Assembly: GCA_021234155.1 (NCBI GenBank)
Contig: JAJEKV010000031.1
Location: 1,851,614 to 1,915,613, forward strand
Reading direction: 5' to 3'
From: Isoetes taiwanensis
Lineage: Eukaryota > Streptophyta > Lycopodiopsida > Isoetales > Isoetaceae
DNA length: 64,000 nt
Part shown: piece after piece, positions 11,561 to 22,700 of the stretch
Layout of the letters: every line of letters starts with the position of its first letter
Numbering within the stretch: position 1 is the stretch's first letter
Translations under genes and position numbers: made by a program
Notes under the pieces: model-generated
Database searches by the model: none
The model's input: only the letters and a program-made list of their open reading frames with translations
What the model was told of the DNA's origin: nothing

Positions 11561-13640
11561 GGTCCTTGAGATCCGTTTTATTGGAGGGCGCGCCAAAGCA
11601 TTATATCCGGTGCAAGCATATCTAGATTGTGACATCTTTATTGATAAACCTTCAAGCCAAATTCAAATGGAACGAAATGCAGGTGTTACGGCTTTGTTAG
11701 AGTAAGTACAATTGCAATCCACTTGACTTATTGAATTTGTAGTTGAATGTATCACGTGTAAAATTCTGTTTTATAGGTTATTGCAAGGCCGCCCTGAGAA
11801 CACTATGCCCAAAAGTCATGCTTGAAATAAAAAAATATATTAAGCGTCTTGGTTTAGAGCTACCATAAGATTCACGCTTGTCCAAATGATTGCATGGTAT
11901 ATTATGGGATGACATCTACTAAGAACACGAAACATACCCCTAAATGTGGTGCCTCTAGGTACAATGCAGTCTGAGATCGATGAAGGTGGTTCGCTACTTT
12001 CCAGTCCCTACATATGAGCTATTGTTTTCGATGTGAATCTCTAACCGCTCATGGGTTGGTGTGCAGCTAATGCGTCAGTGACAATGTACTCAGCGTGGTT
12101 AGTGGCGCAAACAATGGAAGCATATTGATGAAACATGGCGAATTTGGAAGAGCCGCGAAATCTCAGTTAAGTTGGCAGCGGATGGTGTTAATCCTTATGA
12201 ATCAATCGGCCAGCGTGGTCAACGGCGGTAGTGTTGATCAACTATAATTACCAAGTAGTTTACTCATGAAGACTAGCCATTTAATGGTAGTACTATTAGT
12301 TCGAGGGACCCGAAGAAGCGGAAAGTCTAGATCCATATCGAAAATAGTTATTGATGAGCTTTTGACATTGTGGAGTGAAGGTATTGAAGTTCACGATGTC
12401 TCAAAGAGAACTACGTCTTTGACGAAGATTTACCTTGAGCAATCTTAATGTGGACAACGTGGCGATTGGCTGGTTTGTATGGACTCTGCGGACTCCAAAT
12501 TAATGCGAATTATCGCTGACATGTCACTTGTGTGGGTTTGAGCAGTTGAACTCGTAGGTCATGGCATTTACTGCAAAATGTCTATACAAACTTGAGATGT
12601 CTATAATGGAAAATGGAGAAAACTTCGACGTAGGTCCAAAGAGAAAAACATTACCTTGAAGAGCCTCCCAAAAGGTTGACAATGAGAGATTGGGGTAACA
12701 TGTGGGATCGCAGCTGAAGGAAATAAGGTTAAAGGAATGAAGTGGAAAGCATCCTTCTTCCTTCTACCCTATTGGGCCGATTGAAGACCATCATCTTCTT
12801 GATCCCATCCACATCTTTAAAAGCGTTTACAGTCTGGCCGGAAGCATGTCAGGGCCCGTGGGAACCGCAGAATGCAGCAGAGAAGATCTGAAGCTGGATC
12901 AAAATCTAAAGCATGGTTAAAATGTCGAAGAAGGAATAAAGGCCACAAGTGGATTGGATCGTTACTGATAACCCGTTCGAAGCTGATCAAGGCAATAAAG
13001 ACTCAGCGGGATATATGCATTCGTTAGCGTAATTGTTTCTCTAACGAAGGGGATTAAGCTGGTTGAAATCTCATGATTACGGCATAAGATGTTGCGGTTT
13101 GTTATGCCTATTGTTAGAAATTAGATCATGAAGCCCGATTACTACATGCAATATGTCTCCTATTCGAGTTTCGAGGTTGTGCCAGGATTTAGAAACACTC
13201 GATGTTGAACTCTCATAACTTTTCTTTCTTAAATGATATTTAGATGGATTACAAGAGTCAGAACAAATGAAATTGGGACATCTTGAGCCTTCGTCGTTGA
13301 GGCATGTTGTATGCTAGAAAGAATTCCCAACAAGTTTTCTGGACATACAAACTCACTTACTAGTGCATTTAGTGGAGCCGAAGTAGAGCTTGCGGGCACA
13401 ACAAATCCTAGATGGATGTTTTTATAGAGCGGCTTTACGAAGGTCCTCAAGGACTTACGTGCGTCGAGCAAGGCAGGAAAGGGTTGCATGGCGAGGTTGG
13501 TTATACGAAGTCGGTATTCTATGTCCATAGAGTTCTTAGCCCGATCTACCCAATATACGATTATGGACCCGATGAAGACACTCCAACTATAATTGGCGGA
13601 AGTTCGAAGAGACCACAGAAAAGTGTTCACACCTAGAAGA
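11560..13640 (+). pseudogene. CACTA (En/Spm) transposase remnant, tnp2 family
   Basis: Blocks of the tnp2-type transposase appear in order on the plus strand: ALYPVQAYL (about 11,600), LLQGRPENTMPKS (about 11,780), VKLAADGVNPYESIG (about 12,165-12,209), IDELLTLWSEGIEVHDVSK (about 12,345-12,405), EEPPKRLT (about 12,660), GLKSHDYGI (about 13,055-13,085), FLDIQTHLLVHLV (about 13,340-13,375), then RWMF...RSSRTYVRRARQ (about 13,410-13,485) and a segment near 13,500-13,600. These follow the usual order of the family, in which LKSHDCH and HLAVHL are hallmark blocks. Many stops and frameshifts separate them, so the gene is dead or badly sequenced. The 221-codon minus-strand open frame over 13.2-13.9 kb is a shadow of this region. 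The GC-rich motif clusters on both sides fit a CACTA element. Confidence 0.75.
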
Positions 13641-14515
13641 AACGGGCAAAAGTCAATAAGTTTCATCACAACTCCACTCCCATGGAGAAATGGATAAAAA
13701 ATACGAGGAAGAAAAAAATAAAAAGAGATAGGGGAAAGGCAGCTATCGACAAAGAATGCATAAACAACCACTTCCGGATCATCTAGGGGGTCACGCCAAA
13801 TTAAAGAGATAAACAATAAATGGCTGCTTTCGAACAACCAGATGCTTAAAGAGACAAAAGCAGTGGCCGAACATATTTCATGAAAGAATTGCATATGCTA
13901 AAAGGCGTGTCCTATTTGTAGGGTGCAACTTAATAGCATATAATTCCGCGAGGTTTACGTTCGTTATTTTGAACATTTGTTCCTTTACTTTGTAGAGTAT
14001 AATTCTATGCATCAATATGGTCTTCGCGGTGCTCACTGAAGCGACAAAGTGTGGATCATGGCAAAGCACTTATGATTGTGGTATGTCGACCAAAGTTTAG
14101 ATACCGGTTGCGGTTGGTGAGTGGGACCCAAACCCAATGGGGCAATGTTGGAATGGATTGGTACTATAAAGAACTATCATGGAGTTGATGTCGGTGCGTT
14201 GCAAACAATGTTGTTTGATGCGAATTATTTGATCTTGTGTGTAACCGGCATACGATGCATAAAGATACGTGCTTTGTATTCGCTTCGTTCAACTTCGTCG
14301 GTGGCGTTCGAGGAACACGCCACGATGAGGGTTGAGCAATGTGAACAAGTATGTTTACTGGATGCAATAAAATTTATATGTCATTAACAAAGGAACTAAT
14401 GTAATAGGGTTTTGTAGGTCACCTTAGTTCCGGATCCTTTACCCAAGATCGGTGGTGGTTCGTAGTTCCATGTAAGGCTGCAGCTCCTTACATATTTGAG
14501 AAAGGTGAAGAGAGA
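13641..14515 (+). pseudogene. C-terminal part of the CACTA transposase, heavily decayed
   Basis: After the transposase core there is a region with weak matches to the accessory domain found downstream of tnp2: a WYYKELSWS block near 14,160, then a block ending GGGSWFVV-like near 14,450, followed by APYIFEKGEE and a stop near 14,518. The similarity is lower than in the core and rests on order and position. Confidence 0.45.
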
Positions 14516-15588
14516 TGGCGGTGAATAGGAGGTTGGGGGCTTGTGAGACTATTGTCATGATAGAAGACTACCATCGATTGAACCTTCATTACTTTATTAT
14601 GATTATTATATTTTCTTCCACATATGAATAAGAAAATACTGGCATGCAATTTGTGTATACCACAAACGCAGTAGGCAACATTGGTATTGCAACCCGAAGT
14701 TATCATAGACATTTATGCAAGTTAATTGGCATCCTAGTATAGACCTATGGCTTGCAAGCGCCACGTCGAGGCCAGTTCTACATCTGATTTGATGCGCTTT
14801 ATGTTTAATTAATCATAAAATGTGAAGATTCCCTTCAAAATGCAAGATTGTATGCAAATCATATGTTTACATAAAATACAAAATTCGCCATAAAAAACAA
14901 TACACGGAATTCGTACACAAAACAAAGTGGATGCGGTGCACATCTAGTGGTATCTCGAAACTCAGTTGGCAGATCCCTTTCGCCGGACTCGAAGGTTAAC
15001 AAAGGCGGTGATTTTCCTCCACACCCCGTGAAACGAGCCTCCGGCATGGAATCAACCGACCCTCCGTGTCTGTTTTAAAGAATTCATGTCTGAGCACTTC
15101 GCTGGGTTGAGTGCAGTTGCAGCTTTTGAAGAAATGGGAGCTTGACAAATGTTTTACACTCCCCAAAGGCCCCATGCTCCAGCATACAGGGCCAAGCTAT
15201 GAGCTCACCATGCGTTTCTTCCGGGCGCCGAGCTGTATTGAGGGAAGGTTCAAAGGCTCCCACGATGTCTGGCGAGGTGCTTTCTTGCTATCACGCGACT
15301 TTGTCATGAAAGCTTTGGCGGAACTTCAGGGCACTTTCTTGGAGTTGGGTTCATCTCGCCACTGGGGTAAGGAGGCTGGTGCCAGTGCGCAAGCCGGCGC
15401 ACGCGGTACCAGTGCGGCATCAGCGAGCATGCATCAGGAGAAAGCGGCCCGCTGGCAGATGTAGGTGAGGAACTCCGACGAAGAGGAAGAGGCTGGAGAA
15501 GCGCGGGCTTGGCGGAAGAGGCCGGAGAAGCGTGAGCTGGAGGAAACTGGCAGGCAATATATATGGCATCGGCCTCTGAAAACAAAAC
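14516..15588. other. non-coding or decayed interior, unassigned
   Basis: Contains a 117-codon open frame (15,111-15,461, +) whose second half is low-complexity Ala/Ser/Gly, and overlapping GC-rich frames on the other strand. Neither shows a known motif. GAGGAAGAGG-type repeats occur at 15,480-15,545. Confidence 0.35.
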
Positions 15589-15589
15589 C

Positions 15590-15700
15590 ATTCATTGGCG
15601 TCGTTATAGCCGTGGCGTCTGCGTTATAAGAGCGTCGTTCGCGACCTTTAGCGCCGTTAAGCAGCGATATCACGTCTTAAGCGGCGTCTCGTTCTTTAAG
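15590..15700. repeat. GCGTCG/AAGCGGCGTC motif cluster, right side
   Basis: Several copies of GGCGTCGTTA, GCGTCGTTCG, GCGCCGTTAAGC and TTAAGCGGCGTC occur within 110 bases. The same motif is concentrated at 7.9-9.2 kb. Together they bracket the CACTA transposase and are best read as subterminal repeats of one element of about 7.8 kb or more. Confidence 0.5.
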
Positions 15701-16714
15701 TCATCGGCCGACTTCATTTTTCGTTTCTTTATGAGTGTGCGAGCGATCCTCGGATCCCTAGTTTTCATTCGCGATTATTGTGAGTTTTCTTTATTGCTTT
15801 TTGGGATACATGGCCATGCGTTATGCTTGACGCTTGAACCCGGTCGGGAGATGAGGATTCAGGCGAGAGAGATATGGAACTTTGTGTCTTCCGCAGTAAG
15901 GCTACACTACGAGGTTGCACTTTATTGTACATATTTTCTAATCTATAGCTTGGTGTGGAGCGTCCGAGGGCATGAGAAGGAAGAATCTCCAGTGAACCCC
16001 CTCCTCCACTTCGGGGTATTCGAGACTATGAAACAACGATCCATCGGATGAAAGTGTTAAAAGTGCTTGATTGGTGAAGGCAGCCAAATTGCTAGGAACG
16101 GTGGTACGCTAGCATGATAGAGGTGCTTCTTGAAAAGATGGTCGGGGTTTGGAAGCACCCGCAGGGGAAACATGACATTAACATGATACTAAGCGTCGAC
16201 ATATGCATGGTGGCCGCTGGTTCTCCTGACATGGAGCTATGGTTCAAAGGGGATGGACAAGTGGAGGACTTCGATAGAAACATAAGCCAAGCTTTCGGAG
16301 GGTATATTTTAAGGTGTTCAAGTGATCTTTTGTTCAATAAACCTATGTTTTGTACATTGTTATATTTTCTCTGGAACAATCTAGCATTGATACATGGAAC
16401 ATGATCGAGGATTCTTGAAGATATTTTGCATTCTTACATTGGATCTCGCCTTCGATTCGATTTGCCATTTGAACCTAAGGTTTACGCGACATTTCGACTT
16501 GGGCCCGGTAGAACCGGCCGAGATTATTTGTGGTTTGGATATCTGGCCAAGCTCTTAAAATGGGACACTTCCATGTTCTAAATCTTTCAAATGCACATTA
16601 AGTAGAAGTTTGTGATGAATGATCCCGGCTTGGATTTTTTCTCAACGTGATAGAAACGACACCAATTTATGTTTCTTTGTGGCTTGAAGTCAATGCATCT
16701 TTAAATCTTCCAAA
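15701..16714. other. unassigned DNA between the CACTA region and the satellite
   Basis: Holds an open frame at 15,563-16,048 (+, 162 codons, Phe/Tyr/Ser-rich) and one at 16,114-16,401 (+, 96 codons, starting MIEVLLEKMVGVWKH). I recognise neither. The second has reasonable composition and could be an exon fragment, but no splice context or family supports it. Confidence 0.3.
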
Positions 16715-19700
16715 TCATTTCCGGTTGCCTACTTAGCGGGCTGCCCGGCTTGATTCTAATGCTAACCCTTTGACCTAGACCTTCTCCAAAATTCGAAAAT
16801 TGGGTGGCCATTAATGCTGGAGATGAATTAGGGATCCGGTGGCAAAAAATCAGAATTTATTTTCGTGCAATGCATTAATTATGAGATTTAATGGTATGTT
16901 GCCAGCAAAAGCCCGACTTCTTGAGTACCACATGGAGGGTCAAACTCCGTTCCGTCGGTTCCCCCTTGCTATGGACCGGTAGCGGCTTCACCATTGCGTT
17001 CCAAGCTACACTTGATTTAGGACTTTCGGCCCCAAAGCGTAAACCCTTCTAGAGGCACGGCAGCTCAGGGGTTTTACGTTTGAACCTCATGTCCGGATTA
17101 AGTAGGGACCACAACTTAGCGTGTCTTGGGGAGTGGGTTGGGGTGTTGGCCTTGAGGTAGCGGACTCTAAAATCCCTCACGGAGGCTGCTTTCCCCAAAT
17201 TTCCTCTCCCTAAGGCCACGGGGAAAGGCGGGCAACCTCCCTCGGGAGCCGTTTGGCTCACGCCAATGGTTCCGAGAACGATTGACGTTTCTGAGGCCGG
17301 GTTGTGGCCAGGGCCGGGACTGGCCCCAGCGTGGCCCGCTGGGCACGGCAACCCACGGGGTTTCGTTTGGGGCCTCTCCTTGTCGGTCCGGTAGGACTTC
17401 ATGTATCTTGGTGGAGTTGGGGTGTTGGCCTTGACGCGGACACTAAAATCCTGGGGCTGCTTGCCCGTTTACTCTCCCCAGAGGCGCAGGGAGGGCGGGC
17501 AACCTCCCCTCCACCCGGAACATGATTGCTTCATAATGGACTTCAGAATGCCGACATTGCCCTGAGGTCAGTTTCATTCGGCAGAGGAAGACCAGGACTA
17601 TTTGAAACGTAAACCAGCCAGAGCACAGCCCAACCCACAGGGGTTTCACGTTTGGAGGCCCTCTCCTTGTCAGTCGGCCCGGACTTCCTTATCTCTGAGG
17701 TGAGTTTGGGTGTTGCGGGACTAGTCCCTCACGGGCTGCCCTTGAATTTCTCCCCCAGGGCGGGAGGCAGGGCAGCCTCCCTCACCGGAACCCTTGATTT
17801 GGCTCTACCAATGGACCAGTCGGCATTGCCTTGGGGATCCAGGATTGAGTGGCGGAAGGCGGTTTCGGCCCCAAAAGCGTAAAACCCTTCTAGAGCACGG
17901 CGGCCCACGGGGGTTTCGTTTGGGAGGCCCTCTCCTTGTCCGGTGTAGGGACGCCGTCAAAGTGGGGCTGGGGTGTTGGCCTTGGCGGGCCTTGAGACCC
18001 TAAAATCCCCTCACGGGCTGCTTGCCCCAAATTTCCCTCTCCCAAGGCCACGAGGGGCCGGGCCGGCGACCCTCGGCTCTCGAATCATGATACGACTCGC
18101 CAATGGACTCGAGCGTCGACATTGCCCTGGGGACCAAGTTCAGTGGCCAGAGACCACCCGGAGAACTCCAAGCCAAGTAGCTCACTTCCATCACACTCGT
18201 AGTCCCGATTGGCCTAGGATGGCATGCGGGGATCTTGTCGTGGAGTGAGTGTTTCCTTCTTCGCAAAACCATTGGGTGTAACACAGCATGTCCCAAAATT
18301 GTGAGGAGGGCCAGCCATTCCGGACGATTTGGCGGGGTCCCCATTAGAGACATCCCGGTGCGGAGAGCGACAAAGCAGTCTGGGAGTTTCTCTGGTAGGC
18401 TTATCCCGAGGCCCTTGTGGTTTTGATGGGATCTCGGGACCCGATGCGATCGCTTTTGGACCTTCGAAGAGGGCCTGAGCGGAGGATCAGCGGTCGGATA
18501 GAGGCGGGCACCGGGAGGAGTGGTCATTAAGCGTGCAGCCGGAGGCCTTGCCGAGGAAGAGTGCCTCGGGAACTTTTGAGATCCGCCTCACGGTGGGACT
18601 CTCCCCTCTTGTGAGGGATCCACCGCAGGTCACGGCCTCGTTTGACTTTGCCCAGGGAAGGTGCCAGCACCGGTTGCCACACCAGCGGGCTGCCCAGCCG
18701 TTCTAATACTAACCCTTTGACCTAGACCTTCTCAGAAGAGGTGATTCCGAAATTGGAAGTGTGCTGGAGATGAATTAGGGATCCGGCGGCAAAACCGAAT
18801 TTATTTTCGTTGCAATGCATTAGTGCCGAATTCTGAATGTCTTGCCAGCACCAGCGCCCCGACTTCTACTTGCCACATCGGGAGGGAGGAAAGGCCCAAA
18901 CTCGGCTCATTAGTTCCCCTTGCTCGGTATTCTCATTTGCTTTGCTTCTGACGAGTCCCAGGAGTGCAGCAGGGCCGGGACTCGGCCCAAGCGTAAACCT
19001 TCTAGCAGAGCACGGCAGCCCACGGGGTTTACGTTTGGGAGGCCCTCTCCTTGTCCGGTCGGCCGGGACCTTGTAGTGTCTTGAAGTGGGGCCCAGGGTG
19101 TTGGCCTTGAGGCCTTGGACCCTAAGAGCCCTCAGGGCTGCTTCATTCCTCTCCCAAGGCCTGGGGGCGGGCGGAACTCCGGCTCTCGAATCGCGATCTG
19201 ACTCTGCCAATGGACTCGAGCGTCGACATTGCCACGGGACCATTCGTGGCAGAAGACCACCCGAACTCCAAGCGCCGTGGCTCACTTCCATCACACACAC
19301 TCGTAGGCATCGCGGAGGAATGCGTAGGTGTTTCCTTCTTCCTTAAAACCGACCGTGTAGCTTGCTCCCTAAGTGTTTAAGCCATTCGGAACCCGATTTG
19401 GCGGGGTCTATTGCCATTAGAACATCCCCAGGATTGCCCGACGACAAAGCGTCTTGCGGTTTCTACAAAGTAGGCAGCCGGGGCCTTGTAGTTTGACAAG
19501 TTCTCAGTTGATGCGGAATCTTTTGGGACCTTCGAAGAGGGGCCTGAGCGGAGGATCCACTTGGTCGGATAGGGGAGGCAGGGCTCAGGAGGGTGGTCGT
19601 GGCGATGCGACCCAGCCGGGGCGCGAGGGAAGGGCGCCTGGGAACTTTTGGATCAGCCTCACGGGGTCAGGACTCTCCCTCTTGTGAGGATCTACACCAA

Positions 19701-22700
19701 AGGTCACGGCCACCGTTTGACTTGGGGGCGTGCCCGACTCGGGTTTACTACCAGCAGTACACTTGCGGCAGATTCTAATGCTAACCTTTGACCTAGACCT
19801 TCTCAGAAAATTCCGAAGAATTGGGCCGTGTCGCGGGGAGATGAATTAGGGATCCGGCAAAAAGCGAATTTATTTTAGTGCAATGCATTAATTCGCGAAT
19901 TCACGAATGTCTTGCCAGCACCAGCGCCCCCAGAGCTTCTACTTGCCGCGGAGGAGGAAGGCCCAAACTCCCACTCCCGTCCCAGGTTGCTGCTCCGGTA
20001 TTCACCATTTGCTGCTTCGGCCCGGGGTCCCAGAGTGCAGCAGGGCCGGGGACTTCGGCCCCCAAGCGTACGGCCAGCTACAGGCACGGCAGCCACCCGG
20101 GGTTTGCGTTTGAGGCCTCTCCGCTGTCCAGACCGGCGGGACCTTGCGGAGTGTCTTGAAAGTGGAGTTAGGGTGTTGGCCGGGCCGGACGTCCCTCAGG
20201 AGGCTGCCCAGGGTGCCTCTCCCAAGGCCACAGGGGACCCGGACCCAGGCGACCTCCGCTCTAGAATGCAGCGATCTGACTCTGCCAATGGACTCAGAAC
20301 GTAAATTTGCCCTGGGGACCAAGTTCCATTGGCAGAAGACCACCCGAACTCCAAAAGAGCGCCAAAGTAGCTCACTTCAGCGCACTCGTAGTCAATTGGC
20401 CTAGGATGTGCATGCGGGAATCTTGTCGTGGAGGCGTGAGTGTTTCCTTCTTTCATAAAACGGCCAGGTGTAACTTGCTCCCACAATTAATTTCGCCATT
20501 CCAGAACCCGATTTAGCGGGGGTCTGTGCCATTAGAACATCCCGGTCTTGACGACAAAGCGATGCCGGTTTCTACAAGGCCGACATCTGGGGCAGCCAGC
20601 GGTTTGACAAGGATTCTCAGGACGATGCGGAATCTTTTTTGGACCTTCAGGGGAGCCCTGAGCCGGAGGATCAGCCCGATTGGGATAGAGCAGGGCTCCG
20701 GAGGTGGTCATTAGCGTCTGCGACTGAGGCCCGGCTGCCGGGGAAGAGCACGCCTGGGGAACTTTAGATCCACTCACGGGGTGGGACTCTCCCCTCTTGT
20801 GAGGGGGATCCTGGAGTCCCTGGCCTGGGCAGCTTGGAGATTGCCGGCTTCGGTTGCCACACCTTGAAGAGCTTGACAGTTCTAGCCGCCTTAGCTGACC
20901 TGGGCCTTCTCCGAGAAATTCGAAATTGGGCGTGTGGAGATGAATTAATCGGCAAAAACGAATTTATTTTGCGTGCAATGCATTAATTGCAATTCACGAA
21001 TGTCTTACCCTTGCCAAAGCGCCCAGGCTTCTGCGCCGCCGGAGGAGGAAAGGCCCAAACTCCCGCTCCGTCCGGTTCCCTTGCTCCGTATTCTCGGCTG
21101 CGCTACCGGCCAGTCCCAGAAGTTACCTTGGGGCCAGGTTCGGCCCCAAAGCGTAAACCCTTCTAGGCACGGCAGCCCAGGGGTTCACGTTTGGAGGCCC
21201 TCTCCCTTGTGCAGTCGGCCCGGGGACCTTTGCGCCGTGTCTTGCTTGAAGGCAGGTTGGGGTGTTGGCAGCGCCGAGCCTTGAGGACCCTAAAATCCCT
21301 CAGGAGGCTCTTGCCCCAAATTTCCTCTCCCCAGGATACGAGGAATGGACGAGGCGACCTCGGCTCTCTGGAATGTGATCGACTGCGCCAATGGACTCGG
21401 AGAGCGTCGACATTGCGCCACAGGGACCAAGTTCCGTGTGAGAAGACCACCCGAACTCGAAGCGTAAAGTAGCTCACTTCCATCACTTTCAGTCCAATTG
21501 GCACAGGATGTGCATGCGGGGATATCTTGTCGTGGAGGCGTGAGTGTTTCCTTCTTTAGCAAAACCGGCCAGGTGGCAACTTGCTCCCTAGGGTAATTTA
21601 AGCCATTCGAGACGATTTGGCCGGTCTATTTGCCATTAGAACATCCCGTGCCGGCGATAAAAGCGATGCGGTTTCTCTGGTAGGCATCGGGGGCCAGCGG
21701 TTTGACAAGTTCTCGGGACCCGATCTGGAATCTTTTGGACCTTCGAAGGGGCCCTGAACGGAGGATAGCGATTGGGATAGAGGCAGAGACTCGGGAGGTG
21801 GGTCCGATGGCGTGACCGAGGGGAAGCTGTTGCCGGAAGGGCTGCCTGGGGAACTTTTGGATCAGCCTCACGGGGTGGGACTCTCCCCTCTTGTGAGGGG
21901 ATCCACCGCAAGGTCTGGCCTCGTTTGACTTGGAGAAGGGTGCCGGCTCGGTTTATACAGCGGGCTGCCCGACCCGTTCTAATGCTAACCCTTTGGCCTA
22001 AGACCTTCTCAGAAAATTCCCGAGAATTGGGCGTGTCTTTGGAGATGAATTAGGGATCCGGCAGGAATTTATTTGGGTACAGTACATTAATTGCGAATTT
22101 CACAGAATGTCTTACCCTTTACAAAAGCGCCCCCGACTTCTACTTGCCACGCCGGAGGAGGAAAGGCCAAACTCGCTCGTCGTTCCCCTGCTTTCGGTAT
22201 TCACCATTTAACGCTTCTCGGCCGGTCGGTACAGCAGACGGGACACCGGCTTCGCGTAAACCCTTCTAGAGCGGCAGCCCGCGGGGTTTTTCGTTTGGAG
22301 GCCCTCTCCTTATCCGGTCGGCGGGACCTTGCGCCCGTGTCTTGAAGGTGAGTTGGGGTGTTGGCGGCATGACCTTGGACCATCCCTCAGGGCTGCTTGC
22401 CCCAATTTCCTCTCCCGAGGAATACGAGGGGCGGGCGGGCGACCTCGGCTCTGCGGGACTCAGCGATCGGCTACGCCAATGGTTCGAGCGTCGACATTGC
22501 CACAGGGACCAAGTTCCGTGGCGAGGTCACCCGAACTCAAGAGCGCCAAGTAGCTCACTTCCACATCCCTTTTCGTAGTCAATTGGCCTGGGTGTGCATG
22601 CGGGGATAACGTAGGTGGGCGTGAGTGTTTCCTTCTTTGTAAAACCGGCCAGGTGTAACTTGCTCCCTAGGGTATTTAGCCATTCGTTGGCGGTCTATTT

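Noticed and set aside
13229-13894. 221-codon minus-strand open frame
   Set aside because: The plus strand of this interval carries tnp2 transposase blocks; the minus frame has no recognisable motif and is a shadow.
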